DNA of 64,000 nt. It comes from Bacteroidales bacterium. Lineage in GTDB: Bacteria; Bacteroidota; Bacteroidia; Bacteroidales; UBA932. The stretch is taken from NCBI GenBank assembly GCA_012744435.1, contig JAAYCA010000003.1, positions 1 to 64,000 on the forward strand. The letters are read 5' to 3'. The notes beneath the pieces are model-generated. The model saw nothing but the letters and a program-made list of their open reading frames with translations. It had not been told where the DNA came from and did no database searches. Positions 1-8,819 of this stretch are shown piece by piece; positions within the stretch are counted from its first letter, which is position 1; every line of letters begins with the position of its first letter. The position numbers and the translations under genes are program-made.

Positions 1-2
1 CC

Positions 3-440
3 ATGACCATTATCCTCTGCGTTTTCCTCATCGTGTTTGCCATCCTGAAACTGCGGGGAAAGATGACCCTTCCGCACAAGCCGGCCACGATGATTGTCGG
101 CGGCGGCGTGACCGGGCTCATCAACGGCCTTCTGGGCATTTCCGGACCTCTCAGCAGTGCCGTATTCCTTTCTCTGGACCTCGCCCCGGTAAGCTATATC
201 GCAAGCGAAGCCACTGCCGCCTCGGTGATGCACATCGTCAAAGCGATGGTCTATGGCAAACTGAACCTGATGAGCGGAAACATCCTGCTGAGCGGTCTGA
301 TGATAGGCGCCGCCATGATGCTCGGGAATTTCATAGCCATGCGCTGTATCCGTAATGTCAACCGGAAACGCTATCAGAAGATCGTCGCAGGCGTGATGAT
401 TGCCGTCAGCCTCTGGCTGATTGTCTCCAATATCCACTGA
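3..440 (+). CDS. Sulfite exporter TauE/SafE family permease, C-terminal part (gene probably starts before the window)
   Basis: 145-aa hydrophobic ORF with GLINGLLGISGPLSSAVFL and repeated TM segments typical of TauE/SafE; begins at the window edge. Confidence 0.7.
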   Translation: MTIILCVFLIVFAILKLRGKMTLPHKPATMIVGGGVTGLINGLLGISGPLSSAVFLSLDLAPVSYIASEATAASVMHIVKAMVYGKLNLMSGNILLSGLMIGAAMMLGNFIAMRCIRNVNRKRYQKIVAGVMIAVSLWLIVSNIH

Positions 441-458
441 TAAATCGAGATTTCCACC

Positions 459-731
459 ATGAACAATATTACCAACAGGCCCGACCCGAACGCTGCCTTC
501 CCGAATCCGAATCTTCCAAGGCTTTGCTTCATCAAGAATGTGGTGAAGAATCCCCGCATCGTCGTCGGAGACTACACCTATTATGATGATGTTGATGGCG
601 CAGACCAGTTCGAGAAGCACGTAACGCACTTCTACGATTTCATCGGTGATAGACTGATTATCGGGAAGTTCTGCGCCATTGCCAAGGGCATTGAGTTCGT
701 GATGAATGGCGCCAAGAAGATCGGGGTGTAG
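459..731 (+). pseudogene. Truncated Vat/CatB-type xenobiotic O-acetyltransferase (N-terminal fragment)
   Basis: FIKNVVKNPRIVVGDYTYYDD...DRLIIGKFCAIAKGIEFVMNGA resembles the N-terminus of streptogramin/xenobiotic acetyltransferases (about 200 aa); the hexapeptide-repeat core after MNGA is missing and the ORF stops at 90 aa. Confidence 0.65.
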
Positions 732-734
732 CAT

Positions 735-1259
735 ATGGTTATTCTGATTACAGGTGCATCCCACACGGGAAAGACGCTTCTAGCACAACGGATGCTTGAG
801 AAGTACAAGTATCCGGCCTTTTCCATAGACCATCTGAAAATGGGCCTGATCCGTAGCGGAAACACCGCTCTCACACCGCTGGATGATGAGGCTCTCACGG
901 ATTACCTTTGGCCCATTGTGCGCGAAATCATCAAGACGGCCATAGAGAACCGGCAGAACCTCATTGTGGAAGGCTGCTATGTCCCTTTTGACTGGAGGAA
1001 TGATTTTACGGATGAATACCTGGTCGATATCCGGTTTATATGCCTGGCCATGACCGGAGACTACATCGACAAGCACTTCGGGGACATCACTGGCAAAAGT
1101 TCAGTCATTGAATCCAGGCAGGATGATTCAGACTGCACGATTGCCAACCTGAAGGAGAATAACAGGCAATGCTGTGAGGGATTCCTACGGGCCGGAGAAC
1201 GCGTGACCTTGATTGATGAGAGCTTTGAAAAGGAAATGGAAACTCTACTGGACGTGTAA
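735..1259 (+). CDS. P-loop ATPase/kinase-like protein (AAA_33/zeta-like)
   Basis: MVILITGASHTGKTLLAQRML Walker A motif; 174 aa. Confidence 0.6.
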   Translation: MVILITGASHTGKTLLAQRMLEKYKYPAFSIDHLKMGLIRSGNTALTPLDDEALTDYLWPIVREIIKTAIENRQNLIVEGCYVPFDWRNDFTDEYLVDIRFICLAMTGDYIDKHFGDITGKSSVIESRQDDSDCTIANLKENNRQCCEGFLRAGERVTLIDESFEKEMETLLDV

Positions 1260-1282
1260 ATTCAGATTTAACGAATAGAATA

Positions 1283-1316
1283 CCCCGACCATCAGCGATG
1301 CTGTGGCCGGGGCTTT
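1283..1316 (+). terminator. Intrinsic terminator between the kinase and the convergent amidase gene
   Basis: CCCCGACCATCAGC-GAT-GCTGTGGCCGGGG followed by CTTTT. Confidence 0.6.
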
Positions 1317-1332
1317 TCGTGCGGTTTTGGGG

Positions 1333-1929
1333 CTACAAAGAGAGGTAGCGGCGGATTCCTCCAACGTGCAGGTCCACGATGGCCTGGGAGCCTTCTGCGG
1401 ACTCAAGGAAGGCTAAATCGTCCTGGTTATCCATGAAGAGGTTCTCGGTCAGGACGGCTGGGCAGGAGGTGTGCCGGAGGATGTAGAAGTCTTTCTCCAG
1501 GTCGGGATCTCCGTCTGCAGTATCTTTCCTAATGCGGTGGCCGGGCAGCTGGGCCTGTGCAGTTTCATAGAGACAGGTGGCCAGGGCATCGGCCTTCGTC
1601 TGGCCGGTAGTCGTGAAGCAGCACCAGCCGCGGGAGTTGAGCCATTCTTTGCCGTTGCCGGCAGCATTGACGTGGAGAGAGATCAGGAGGACCTGGTCGG
1701 AGCCGTACTGCTTGCAGATCTTATTGACGCGCTTGCAGCGCTCGGGGAGGGGAATGTCTTCGCGCTCGGGAACCAGGAGCTGGACGTCGAGGCCCATGGC
1801 GGTCAGCTGCTCCCGGATGCGGAAGGCGAGGTAGCGGTTGTAGGCATATTCACGGAAGTGCCCGTCGGGGCTGCGTTTGCCAGGCGTGTCGATGCCGTGG
1901 CCATTGTCGAGGAGGATCTTCATAGTCAA
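1333..1929 (-). CDS. N-acetylmuramoyl-L-alanine amidase (Amidase_3-like, phage/mobile-element style)
   Basis: MKILLDNGHGIDTPGKRSPDG...LISLHVNAAG...AVLTENLFMDN: the amidase_3 zinc-site pattern. Confidence 0.75.
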   Translation of the reverse strand: MTMKILLDNGHGIDTPGKRSPDGHFREYAYNRYLAFRIREQLTAMGLDVQLLVPEREDIPLPERCKRVNKICKQYGSDQVLLISLHVNAAGNGKEWLNSRGWCCFTTTGQTKADALATCLYETAQAQLPGHRIRKDTADGDPDLEKDFYILRHTSCPAVLTENLFMDNQDDLAFLESAEGSQAIVDLHVGGIRRYLSL

Positions 1930-2127
1930 GAGTGTTTATCTTGACGTGAAGTTGGGGAGAAAAAGTGGAAATAGCGAATGTGGAAATTTTCACTTATCTT
2001 TGTTCAGGCAAGCCTATAGCTTGTTTAAAATATCTGTTCGGCCTCGCCTGGGAAACCAGCGGGGCCTTTCGTCATATTCTAGGGCATACTCTCCCGATGT
2101 GGTGAGTTTGTGGTGAGTCCCATATAC

Positions 2128-2163
2128 AAAATGTGCCTCCTACGATGTTAGGAGGCACATTTT
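2128..2163 (-). terminator. Hairpin immediately downstream of tRNA-Phe (likely terminator)
   Basis: Near-perfect inverted repeat AAATGTGCCTCCTA-CGATGT-TAGGAGGCACATTT just 3' of the tRNA on the minus strand. Confidence 0.7.
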
Positions 2164-2165
2164 AG

Positions 2166-2238
2166 TGGTGCTGGGAAGAATCGAACTGCCGACACAAGGA
2201 TTTTCAGTCCTTTGCTCTACCATCTGAGCTACAGCACC
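2166..2238 (-). tRNA. tRNA-Phe (anticodon GAA)
   Basis: Reverse complement GGTGCTGTAGCTCAGATGGTAGAGCAAAGGACTGAAAATCCTTGTGTCGGCAGTTCGATTCTTCCCAGCACC folds as a cloverleaf; anticodon loop CTGAAAA; CCA not encoded. Confidence 0.93.
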
Positions 2239-2256
2239 TTTTGCTTTTCGGGATTG

Positions 2257-2287
2257 CAAAGATAGGTATTTTTGGGTGAATTGCAAA
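2257..2287 (-). promoter_or_regulatory. Bacteroidetes-type promoter of tRNA-Phe
   Basis: Minus strand TTTG-N19-TATCTTTG. Confidence 0.6.
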
Positions 2288-2294
2288 TTTTTTT

Positions 2295-3215
2295 TTATCG
2301 GGCCCGCCGGCCTGCGAGGATAACTCCGAGCAGGATCAGCGCGGAGCCGACGGCTCCGGCAGGGGTCAGGCGTTCGCCGAGGATGATCATTGCGGAGATC
2401 AGCGTAAAGACCGGGTTCAGATAGACATAGTTCACGGACGTGATGTTGCCGAGTTTGGACATGACGAGGTTCCAGGCCATGAAGCAGGCGAGGGAAGCGA
2501 TCAGCCCGAGGAACAGCAGATTGCCCCAGACCACCGGTTCCCGGAAAAGCTCCAGCGGGGCGAAATCACGGCCGATCAGGAAGGGGAGGATGGTCAACAG
2601 GCCGTACGCAAACACCTTGCGCGTAGCGAAGACAGCCCCGTATTCCTCCGTCATCTTGCCCATGAAAAGGCTGTAGAGCGCCCAGCAGAGGGCTGCGCCG
2701 AGGGCAAGCAGGTCGCCGCGCAGCGAGACCTGTACACGCTGCCCGTCGAAAAGCATGAGCGCCATGCCGCCCAAAGCCAGCATCGTACCCAGGGCCAGCA
2801 TCCAGCCGGAGCCGACACGCTCCATCGCATCTGCAAAACGGTCACGGCGCAAACGCCGGTAAACCAGGCTGAAAATGGCCGTGAAAAGCGGCGCGCTGCA
2901 CACCAGGAAAGACACGTTGCCCGCCTGCGTATAAGCAAGGGCTGTGTTCTCGGTCAGGAAATAGAAGGACCCGCCAGACATGCCGAGGAAGACGAACAGC
3001 AGCTCATCGCCCAAACTGCGGCTCCAAAGCCGCGTACGCCCCTTCCGGGTGAGCGACAGGACCCAGATGCCGGTGTAAGCCAGCAGGAAGCGGACAAGAA
3101 AGATTTCCGCAGGATCCAGTCCTGCGGAAATCAGTGTCTTGGTGCTCACGAAGGTCACGCCCCAGACGGCGACGACGGCGAGCGCGAGCAGATGATGGAA
3201 AAACCTAGTATTCAT
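2295..3215 (-). CDS. EamA/DMT family transporter
   Basis: MNTRFFHHLLALAVVAVWGVTFVSTKTLISAGLDPAEIFLVRFLLAY... with 10 TM pattern; overlaps the carB 3' end. Confidence 0.85.
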   Translation of the reverse strand: MNTRFFHHLLALAVVAVWGVTFVSTKTLISAGLDPAEIFLVRFLLAYTGIWVLSLTRKGRTRLWSRSLGDELLFVFLGMSGGSFYFLTENTALAYTQAGNVSFLVCSAPLFTAIFSLVYRRLRRDRFADAMERVGSGWMLALGTMLALGGMALMLFDGQRVQVSLRGDLLALGAALCWALYSLFMGKMTEEYGAVFATRKVFAYGLLTILPFLIGRDFAPLELFREPVVWGNLLFLGLIASLACFMAWNLVMSKLGNITSVNYVYLNPVFTLISAMIILGERLTPAGAVGSALILLGVILAGRRAR

Positions 3216-6200
3216 CCCAGCTCTTGATGCCGATCGCATCCTGCGGAACGGAACAGAAAGCGCGGATGTAGGCGGTCGCCAGGCGGCTGTTGGTGATCAG
3301 CGGGACGTTGAAGTCGATGGCCGCACGCCGCATCTGGTAACCATTGCTTAGCTCCTTTCGCGTAAAGTTCTTGGGGATGTTGACGACCAGCTCGACCTTG
3401 TGCTGCCGGATGAGGTCCAGGGCGGCAGGCACACCATCCTCCCGCTCGTTCGGCCAGAGGGCGCGGAGCGCCTGGACGCCGTTCTCATTCAAATACTTGC
3501 AAGTGCCGCCGGTGGCGTAGATCGTATAATTCTTTTCTGCAAGCAGCTGGCAGGCGCGCAGCAGGTCGGCCTTCTGCAGGGGGTTGCCGGAGGAGATGAG
3601 GATGGACTTCTCCGGGATGCGGTGTCCGACGGAAATCATCGACTTGAGCAGCGCCTCGTCGAGGGTGTCTCCAATGCAGCCCACCTCGCCGGTGGACGCC
3701 ATGTCCACGCCCAGCACCGGGTCCGCCTTGCCCAGGCGGGCGAAGGAGAACTGCGAGCACTTGATGCCGACGTAGTCGAGCTCGAAGGGATCGATGTCGA
3801 TGCGCTCCGGCCGCTGCCCGAGCATACAGCGCGTCGCCAGGTCGATGAAGTTGACCTTCAAGACCTTGGATACGAACGGGAAACTGCGGGAGGCGCGCAG
3901 GTTGCATTCGATGACCTTGATGTAATTGTCCGTGGCGAGGAACTGGATGTTGAAGGGACCGGTGATATGCAGCTCCGCGGCGATGGCGGCCGTGGTCTTG
4001 CGGATCCTGGCGGCCGTGATGCCGTAGATCTTCTGCGGCGGGAACTGGATCGTGGCGTCGCCGGAGTGTACGCCGGCGAACTCGATGTGCTCGGAGATGG
4101 CGTAGGCAATGACCTTGCCGCCATCGGCCACGGCATCGCATTCCAGCTCCTTGCAGCGCTGCATGAAGGAACTGATGACCACCGGATGCTCTTCGGACAC
4201 CTCGACGGCCATGTCCAGGAAGATACGCAGGTCCTCCTTGCTGTAGCAGACATTCATGGCGGCGCCGGAAAGCACATAAGACGGACGCACGAGCACGGGG
4301 AAGCCGACTTCATCGACGAACTTGTCCACGTCCGCCATCGTCGTGAGTTCGCTCCAGCGCGGCTGGTCGATCCCGAGTTTGTCCACGATCTGGGAGAACT
4401 TGTTGCGGTCCTCGGCCCGGTCGATGTCGTGGGCCGTCGTACCCAGGATATGGACGCCGGCCCGCATCAGCGGCACGGCCAGGTTGTTGGGGATCTGTCC
4501 GCCCACGCTCACGATCACGCCGTAGGGCTTCTCGAGGCTGCAGATCTCCATCACGGTCTCGAAACTCAGCTCATCGAAATAGAGGCGGTCGCAGACGTCG
4601 TAGTCGGTGGAGACAGTCTCGGGGTTGTAATTGATCATGATGGCCTTGTAGCCGCTCCTGCGCAGGGTATTGAGGGCGTTCACGCCGCACCAGTCGAACT
4701 CCACGCTGCTGCCGATGCGGTAGGCGCCGGAACCCAGGACGATGACCGTGTTGGATCCGTCGTCGAAGGTGATGTCGTCCACTTCGCCGTTGTAGGTCAG
4801 ATACAGATAATTGGTCGAAGAAGGGAATTCCGCGGCCAGGGTGTCGATCTGCTTGACATACGGGCGCAGGCCCAGGAAGGCACGCAGCTCGCGCACCTTC
4901 GCTTCCGACGCGCCCAGCACACGGGCGATCTGAACGTCGGAGAAACCCTGGCACTTGGCCTTGCGGAGCAGGTCGAAGCCGATGTCCGTCAGATTTTTGC
5001 AGGATTCGAGCTCCTGATAAGTCTTCTCGATATTGTACAACTTGTCCAGGAACCATCGGTCGATCTTGGTCAGCTCGTAGATGCGGTCGACGGTGTAGCC
5101 CGCCTCGAAAGCCGCCGCGACGGCGAAGATACGCGTGTCCGTCGGATGCCGCAGCGCATCGTCCAGGTCCTCTTTCTTGAACGGCTTGTTGCACACGAAA
5201 CCGTTGGCTCCCTGGCCGATCATGCGCAGACCTTTCTGCATGGCCTCTTCGAAGGTGCGGCCGATGGCCATCACTTCGCCGACGCTCTTCATGCTGGAAC
5301 CGATCTCGCGCGAGACACCCTTGAACTTGTTGAGGTCCCAGCGGGGGATTTTGCAGACCACGTAGTCCAGCGCCGGCTCGAAGAAGGCCGGGGTGGTCTT
5401 GGTCACGGTGTTCTTGAGCTCGTGCAGGCCATAACCCAGGCCAAGCTTGGCAGCGATGAAAGCGAGGGGATAGCCCGTGGCCTTGGAGGCCAGGGCAGAA
5501 GAGCGGCTCAGGCGGGCGTTGATCTCGATGACGCGGTAATCGTCACCGTCCGGGCTGAAAGCATACTGGATGTTGCATTCGCCCACGATACCGATGTGGC
5601 GGACGATCTCGATGGCCTTTTTGCGAAGGAAATTGCATTCATCGTTGCTGAGCGTCTGGCACGGAGCCACCACGATGCTCTCGCCGGTATGGATGCCCAG
5701 CGGATCGAAGTTCTCCATATTACAGACGCAGATGCAGTTGTCGTAGCGGTCGCGCATCACCTCGAATTCGATCTCCTTCCAGCCGCGCAGCGACTTCTCG
5801 ACGAGCACCTGGGGCGAGAAGGAGAAAGACTTGCGGGCGACGGTCTCCAGCTCCTGCTCGTCTTCGCAGAAGCCGGAACCCAGGCCGCCCAGGGCGTACG
5901 CCGCGCGAAGGATCACCGGATAGCCGACTTCCCGGGCGGCGGCGCGCGCCTCCTCCAGGTTGGACGCGGCGTGCGACTTGATGGTCTTGACCTGGATCTC
6001 GTCCAGACGTTCTACGAAGAGTTCGCGGTCTTCGGTGTTGATGATGGCCTGAACCGGGGTTCCGAGCACCTGGACGCCGTACCGTTCCAGCACACCGCTC
6101 TTGTACAGCTCCACGCCGCAGTTGAGCGCCGTCTGGCCGCCGAACGAGAGCAGAATGCCCTGCGGCTGCTCCTTCTTGATGACCTTTTCCACGAAGAAGG

Positions 6201-6408
6201 GGGTCACGGGCAGGAAATACACCTTGTCGGCAACCTCTTCGGAGGTCTGCACCGTGGCGATGTTGGGATTCATCAGGACGGTGCTGATGCCTTCCTCCCG
6301 CAGGGCCTTGAGGGCCTGCGAGCCGCTGTAGTCGAATTCACCGGCCTCGCCGATCTTGAGGGCGCCCGATCCGAGCACCAATACTTTCTTTATGTTGGAG
6401 TCGATCAT
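3205..6408 (-). CDS. carB: Carbamoyl-phosphate synthase large subunit
   Basis: 1067 aa, two ATP-grasp halves (KVLVLGSGALKIGEAGEFDYSGSQA, TVIVLGSGAYRIGSSVEFDWC), C-terminal MGS domain. Confidence 0.97.
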   Translation of the reverse strand: MIDSNIKKVLVLGSGALKIGEAGEFDYSGSQALKALREEGISTVLMNPNIATVQTSEEVADKVYFLPVTPFFVEKVIKKEQPQGILLSFGGQTALNCGVELYKSGVLERYGVQVLGTPVQAIINTEDRELFVERLDEIQVKTIKSHAASNLEEARAAAREVGYPVILRAAYALGGLGSGFCEDEQELETVARKSFSFSPQVLVEKSLRGWKEIEFEVMRDRYDNCICVCNMENFDPLGIHTGESIVVAPCQTLSNDECNFLRKKAIEIVRHIGIVGECNIQYAFSPDGDDYRVIEINARLSRSSALASKATGYPLAFIAAKLGLGYGLHELKNTVTKTTPAFFEPALDYVVCKIPRWDLNKFKGVSREIGSSMKSVGEVMAIGRTFEEAMQKGLRMIGQGANGFVCNKPFKKEDLDDALRHPTDTRIFAVAAAFEAGYTVDRIYELTKIDRWFLDKLYNIEKTYQELESCKNLTDIGFDLLRKAKCQGFSDVQIARVLGASEAKVRELRAFLGLRPYVKQIDTLAAEFPSSTNYLYLTYNGEVDDITFDDGSNTVIVLGSGAYRIGSSVEFDWCGVNALNTLRRSGYKAIMINYNPETVSTDYDVCDRLYFDELSFETVMEICSLEKPYGVIVSVGGQIPNNLAVPLMRAGVHILGTTAHDIDRAEDRNKFSQIVDKLGIDQPRWSELTTMADVDKFVDEVGFPVLVRPSYVLSGAAMNVCYSKEDLRIFLDMAVEVSEEHPVVISSFMQRCKELECDAVADGGKVIAYAISEHIEFAGVHSGDATIQFPPQKIYGITAARIRKTTAAIAAELHITGPFNIQFLATDNYIKVIECNLRASRSFPFVSKVLKVNFIDLATRCMLGQRPERIDIDPFELDYVGIKCSQFSFARLGKADPVLGVDMASTGEVGCIGDTLDEALLKSMISVGHRIPEKSILISSGNPLQKADLLRACQLLAEKNYTIYATGGTCKYLNENGVQALRALWPNEREDGVPAALDLIRQHKVELVVNIPKNFTRKELSNGYQMRRAAIDFNVPLITNSRLATAYIRAFCSVPQDAIGIKSWDEY

Positions 6409-7481
6409 AATCTGGAGATAAAGTCGTCAAAAATGAATTCGGTATCTTCCGGGCCGCTGGAGGCCTCGGGGTGGAACTGGGCCGAGAAGAAGGGCTTGGT
6501 TTTGTGGCGGATGCCCTCGTTGGTGCCGTCGTTCATATTGATGAAATAAGGCTCCCAGTCTGCGGGCAGGGTGGCGTCGTCCACGGCGAAACCGTGGTTC
6601 TGCGCCGTGATGTAGCACTTGTCGCTGCCCACCTGGCGGACCGGCTGGTTGTGGGAGCGGTGGCCGTATTTCAGTTTATAGGTGGAGGCGCCGACGGCCA
6701 GTCCGAGCAGTTGGTTGCCCATGCATATGCCGCAGATGGGCTTGCCCGTCTGCATCGCCTTGCGGATGTGCTCCACGGTCACCTGGCAGTGCATCGGGTC
6801 GCCCGGGCCGTTGGAGAGGAACAGGCCGTCCCATTCCAGCTGGTTGAAATCGTAGTCCCAGGGCACGCGGATGACCTCGACCCCCCGGATGACCAGATTG
6901 CGCAGGATCTGGTGCTTCACGCCGCAGTCCACCAGCACGACCTTCTTTTCGCCTTGCCCGTAATGGATGATCTCCTTGCAGCTCACCAGCGCGGCCTGAT
7001 TCTCCCGGTGGGGATCAGGCACGTCGAACGGGCTTTCGTCATCCGCCGGGACAATCTTTCCGAGCATCGTACCCTCTTCGCGCAGGATCTGGGTCAACAG
7101 GCGCGTGTCGATGCCGCAGATGCCGGGAATCTTCTGAGAAGCCATCCAGTCGCCAAGGCTCTGGACGGCGTCCCAATGGCTGAAATTCTCGCTGTAATCG
7201 GTCACGATCAGGCCGCGGATCCAGATCTTCTCGGACTCGAAACTCTTAATGATTCCGTATGCATCCAGTTCCATCGCCGGGATACCGTAGTTGCCCAGGA
7301 TCGGGTAGGTCAGACAGAGGATCTGGCCCGAATAGGAAGGATCCGTAAGACTTTCCGTGTAACCCACCATGGCCGTGGAAAAGACCACTTCTCCGTCGCA
7401 GGGACCGTCGTAGCCGAATCCCCAGCCCACCATTGTGCGTCCGTTCTGCAGGACGAGTTTCACTTTTTTGCGTGTTGCCAT
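6405..7481 (-). CDS. carA: Carbamoyl-phosphate synthase small (glutaminase) subunit
   Basis: GLFLSNGPGDP, PICGICMGNQLLG, QFHPEASSGP class I amidotransferase motifs; 4-nt overlap with carB. Confidence 0.97.
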   Translation of the reverse strand: MATRKKVKLVLQNGRTMVGWGFGYDGPCDGEVVFSTAMVGYTESLTDPSYSGQILCLTYPILGNYGIPAMELDAYGIIKSFESEKIWIRGLIVTDYSENFSHWDAVQSLGDWMASQKIPGICGIDTRLLTQILREEGTMLGKIVPADDESPFDVPDPHRENQAALVSCKEIIHYGQGEKKVVLVDCGVKHQILRNLVIRGVEVIRVPWDYDFNQLEWDGLFLSNGPGDPMHCQVTVEHIRKAMQTGKPICGICMGNQLLGLAVGASTYKLKYGHRSHNQPVRQVGSDKCYITAQNHGFAVDDATLPADWEPYFINMNDGTNEGIRHKTKPFFSAQFHPEASSGPEDTEFIFDDFISRL

Positions 7482-7499
7482 ATATTGATATGCTGTTAC

Positions 7500-8819
7500 T
7501 TATTTCCAATCGGACGCCGCTGCCATCAGCGCGGCGATCTTGTCGTTGCAGAGATTACCCAGGCTCCCCAGATGGGTGTGGCCCAGATCCGACGCCTTCA
7601 TCGTTGCGGGATTTCCGCCGCCATAACGGAAACGGCCCTCATTCACTTCCACGCCCACCTGCCGGTATGCTTCGCGGAAGGGAACCCCGGCGAGGGTGCG
7701 GCGGTTCACCTCCTCGACCGTGAAAAGATGGTCATAAAGCGGATTCTCGAGGATCTTTTCATTGATCTCGATGTGTGCGAGCATGTAGTCCGTCATCTGC
7801 AGACACTCGTGCGTCAGCTCCAGGGCAGGGAAGAGGATGTCCTTGAGCAGCTGGTAGTCGCGGTGGTAACCGTGGGGCATATTGCTGCACAGCATGGCGA
7901 TTTCGTTCTCGCAGGAAAGGATGCGGTTGCACTTGCCGCGCAGGATTTCCCACACGTCGGGATTCTTCTTGTGCGGCATGATGCTGGAGCCCGTGGTCAA
8001 CTCGTCCGGGAAGTGGATGAAGCCGAAGTTGGGGCACATATACAGGCAGCAGTCCGCCGCGAATTTATTGAGCGTCAGTGCGATTCCGCCGAGGGCGGAA
8101 GCCACGGTCCGTTCGGTGCGCCCCCGCTGCATCTGGGCGGCGACGCTGTTGTAGACCGGGGAGTCGAAATCCAGCAGGCCGGTGGTCATCTGCCGGTCCA
8201 GCGGGAAGGAATTGCCATATCCCGCGGCGGAGCCAAGCGGGTTGCGGTTGACGACCCTGTAGGCGCCGCCCAGCGCATACATATCGTCCACCAGGGCTTC
8301 GGCGTAGGCGCCGAACCACAACCCGAAAGAGGAGGGCATGGCCACCTGCGCATGCGTATAGCCGGGCAGCAGCACCTCCCTGTGCCGCTCGCTGAGTTCC
8401 TGCAGGCGCCGGAAGAGCGTCAGCACCTCGCCGCGGACCGTTTTCAGCTCGTCCCGCAGGAAGAGCTTGAGGTCCACGAGCACCTGGTCGTTGCGCGAGC
8501 GCCCGGAGTGGATCTTCTTGCCGACTTCGCCGAGCTCGCGGGTGAGCAGCAGCTCCACCTGGGAATGGATGTCTTCGACGTCGTTCTCCAGCGAGAAATC
8601 CCCGGCTTCGATGCGCTCGGCAATACGGCCCAGCGCGGCGTCCAGCGCGGCGAATTCTTCGGCGGTAAGCAGGCCGATATGCTCCAGCATGCGGATGTGC
8701 GCCCGGGATCCCTGCACGTCGTAGCGTGCGAGGCGGAGATCCAGGATCCGGTCGTTGCCGACCGTGAAACGATCAACTGCTTCCGTAGCAGAAGTTCCTT
8801 TATTCCAAAGTGTTGCCAT
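7500..8819 (-). CDS. argH: Argininosuccinate lyase
   Basis: GSSIMPHKKNPDVWE signature; natural start MATLWNKGTSA. Confidence 0.96.
   Translation of the reverse strand: MATLWNKGTSATEAVDRFTVGNDRILDLRLARYDVQGSRAHIRMLEHIGLLTAEEFAALDAALGRIAERIEAGDFSLENDVEDIHSQVELLLTRELGEVGKKIHSGRSRNDQVLVDLKLFLRDELKTVRGEVLTLFRRLQELSERHREVLLPGYTHAQVAMPSSFGLWFGAYAEALVDDMYALGGAYRVVNRNPLGSAAGYGNSFPLDRQMTTGLLDFDSPVYNSVAAQMQRGRTERTVASALGGIALTLNKFAADCCLYMCPNFGFIHFPDELTTGSSIMPHKKNPDVWEILRGKCNRILSCENEIAMLCSNMPHGYHRDYQLLKDILFPALELTHECLQMTDYMLAHIEINEKILENPLYDHLFTVEEVNRRTLAGVPFREAYRQVGVEVNEGRFRYGGGNPATMKASDLGHTHLGSLGNLCNDKIAALMAAASDWK

Noticed and set aside
3400-6549. 1049-aa + strand ORF antisense to carB (also 6471-8834, 13679-15568, 17254-19452)
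   Set aside because: Long antisense frames are produced by GC-rich codon bias; composition is non-protein-like and the opposite strand encodes clear conserved enzymes.
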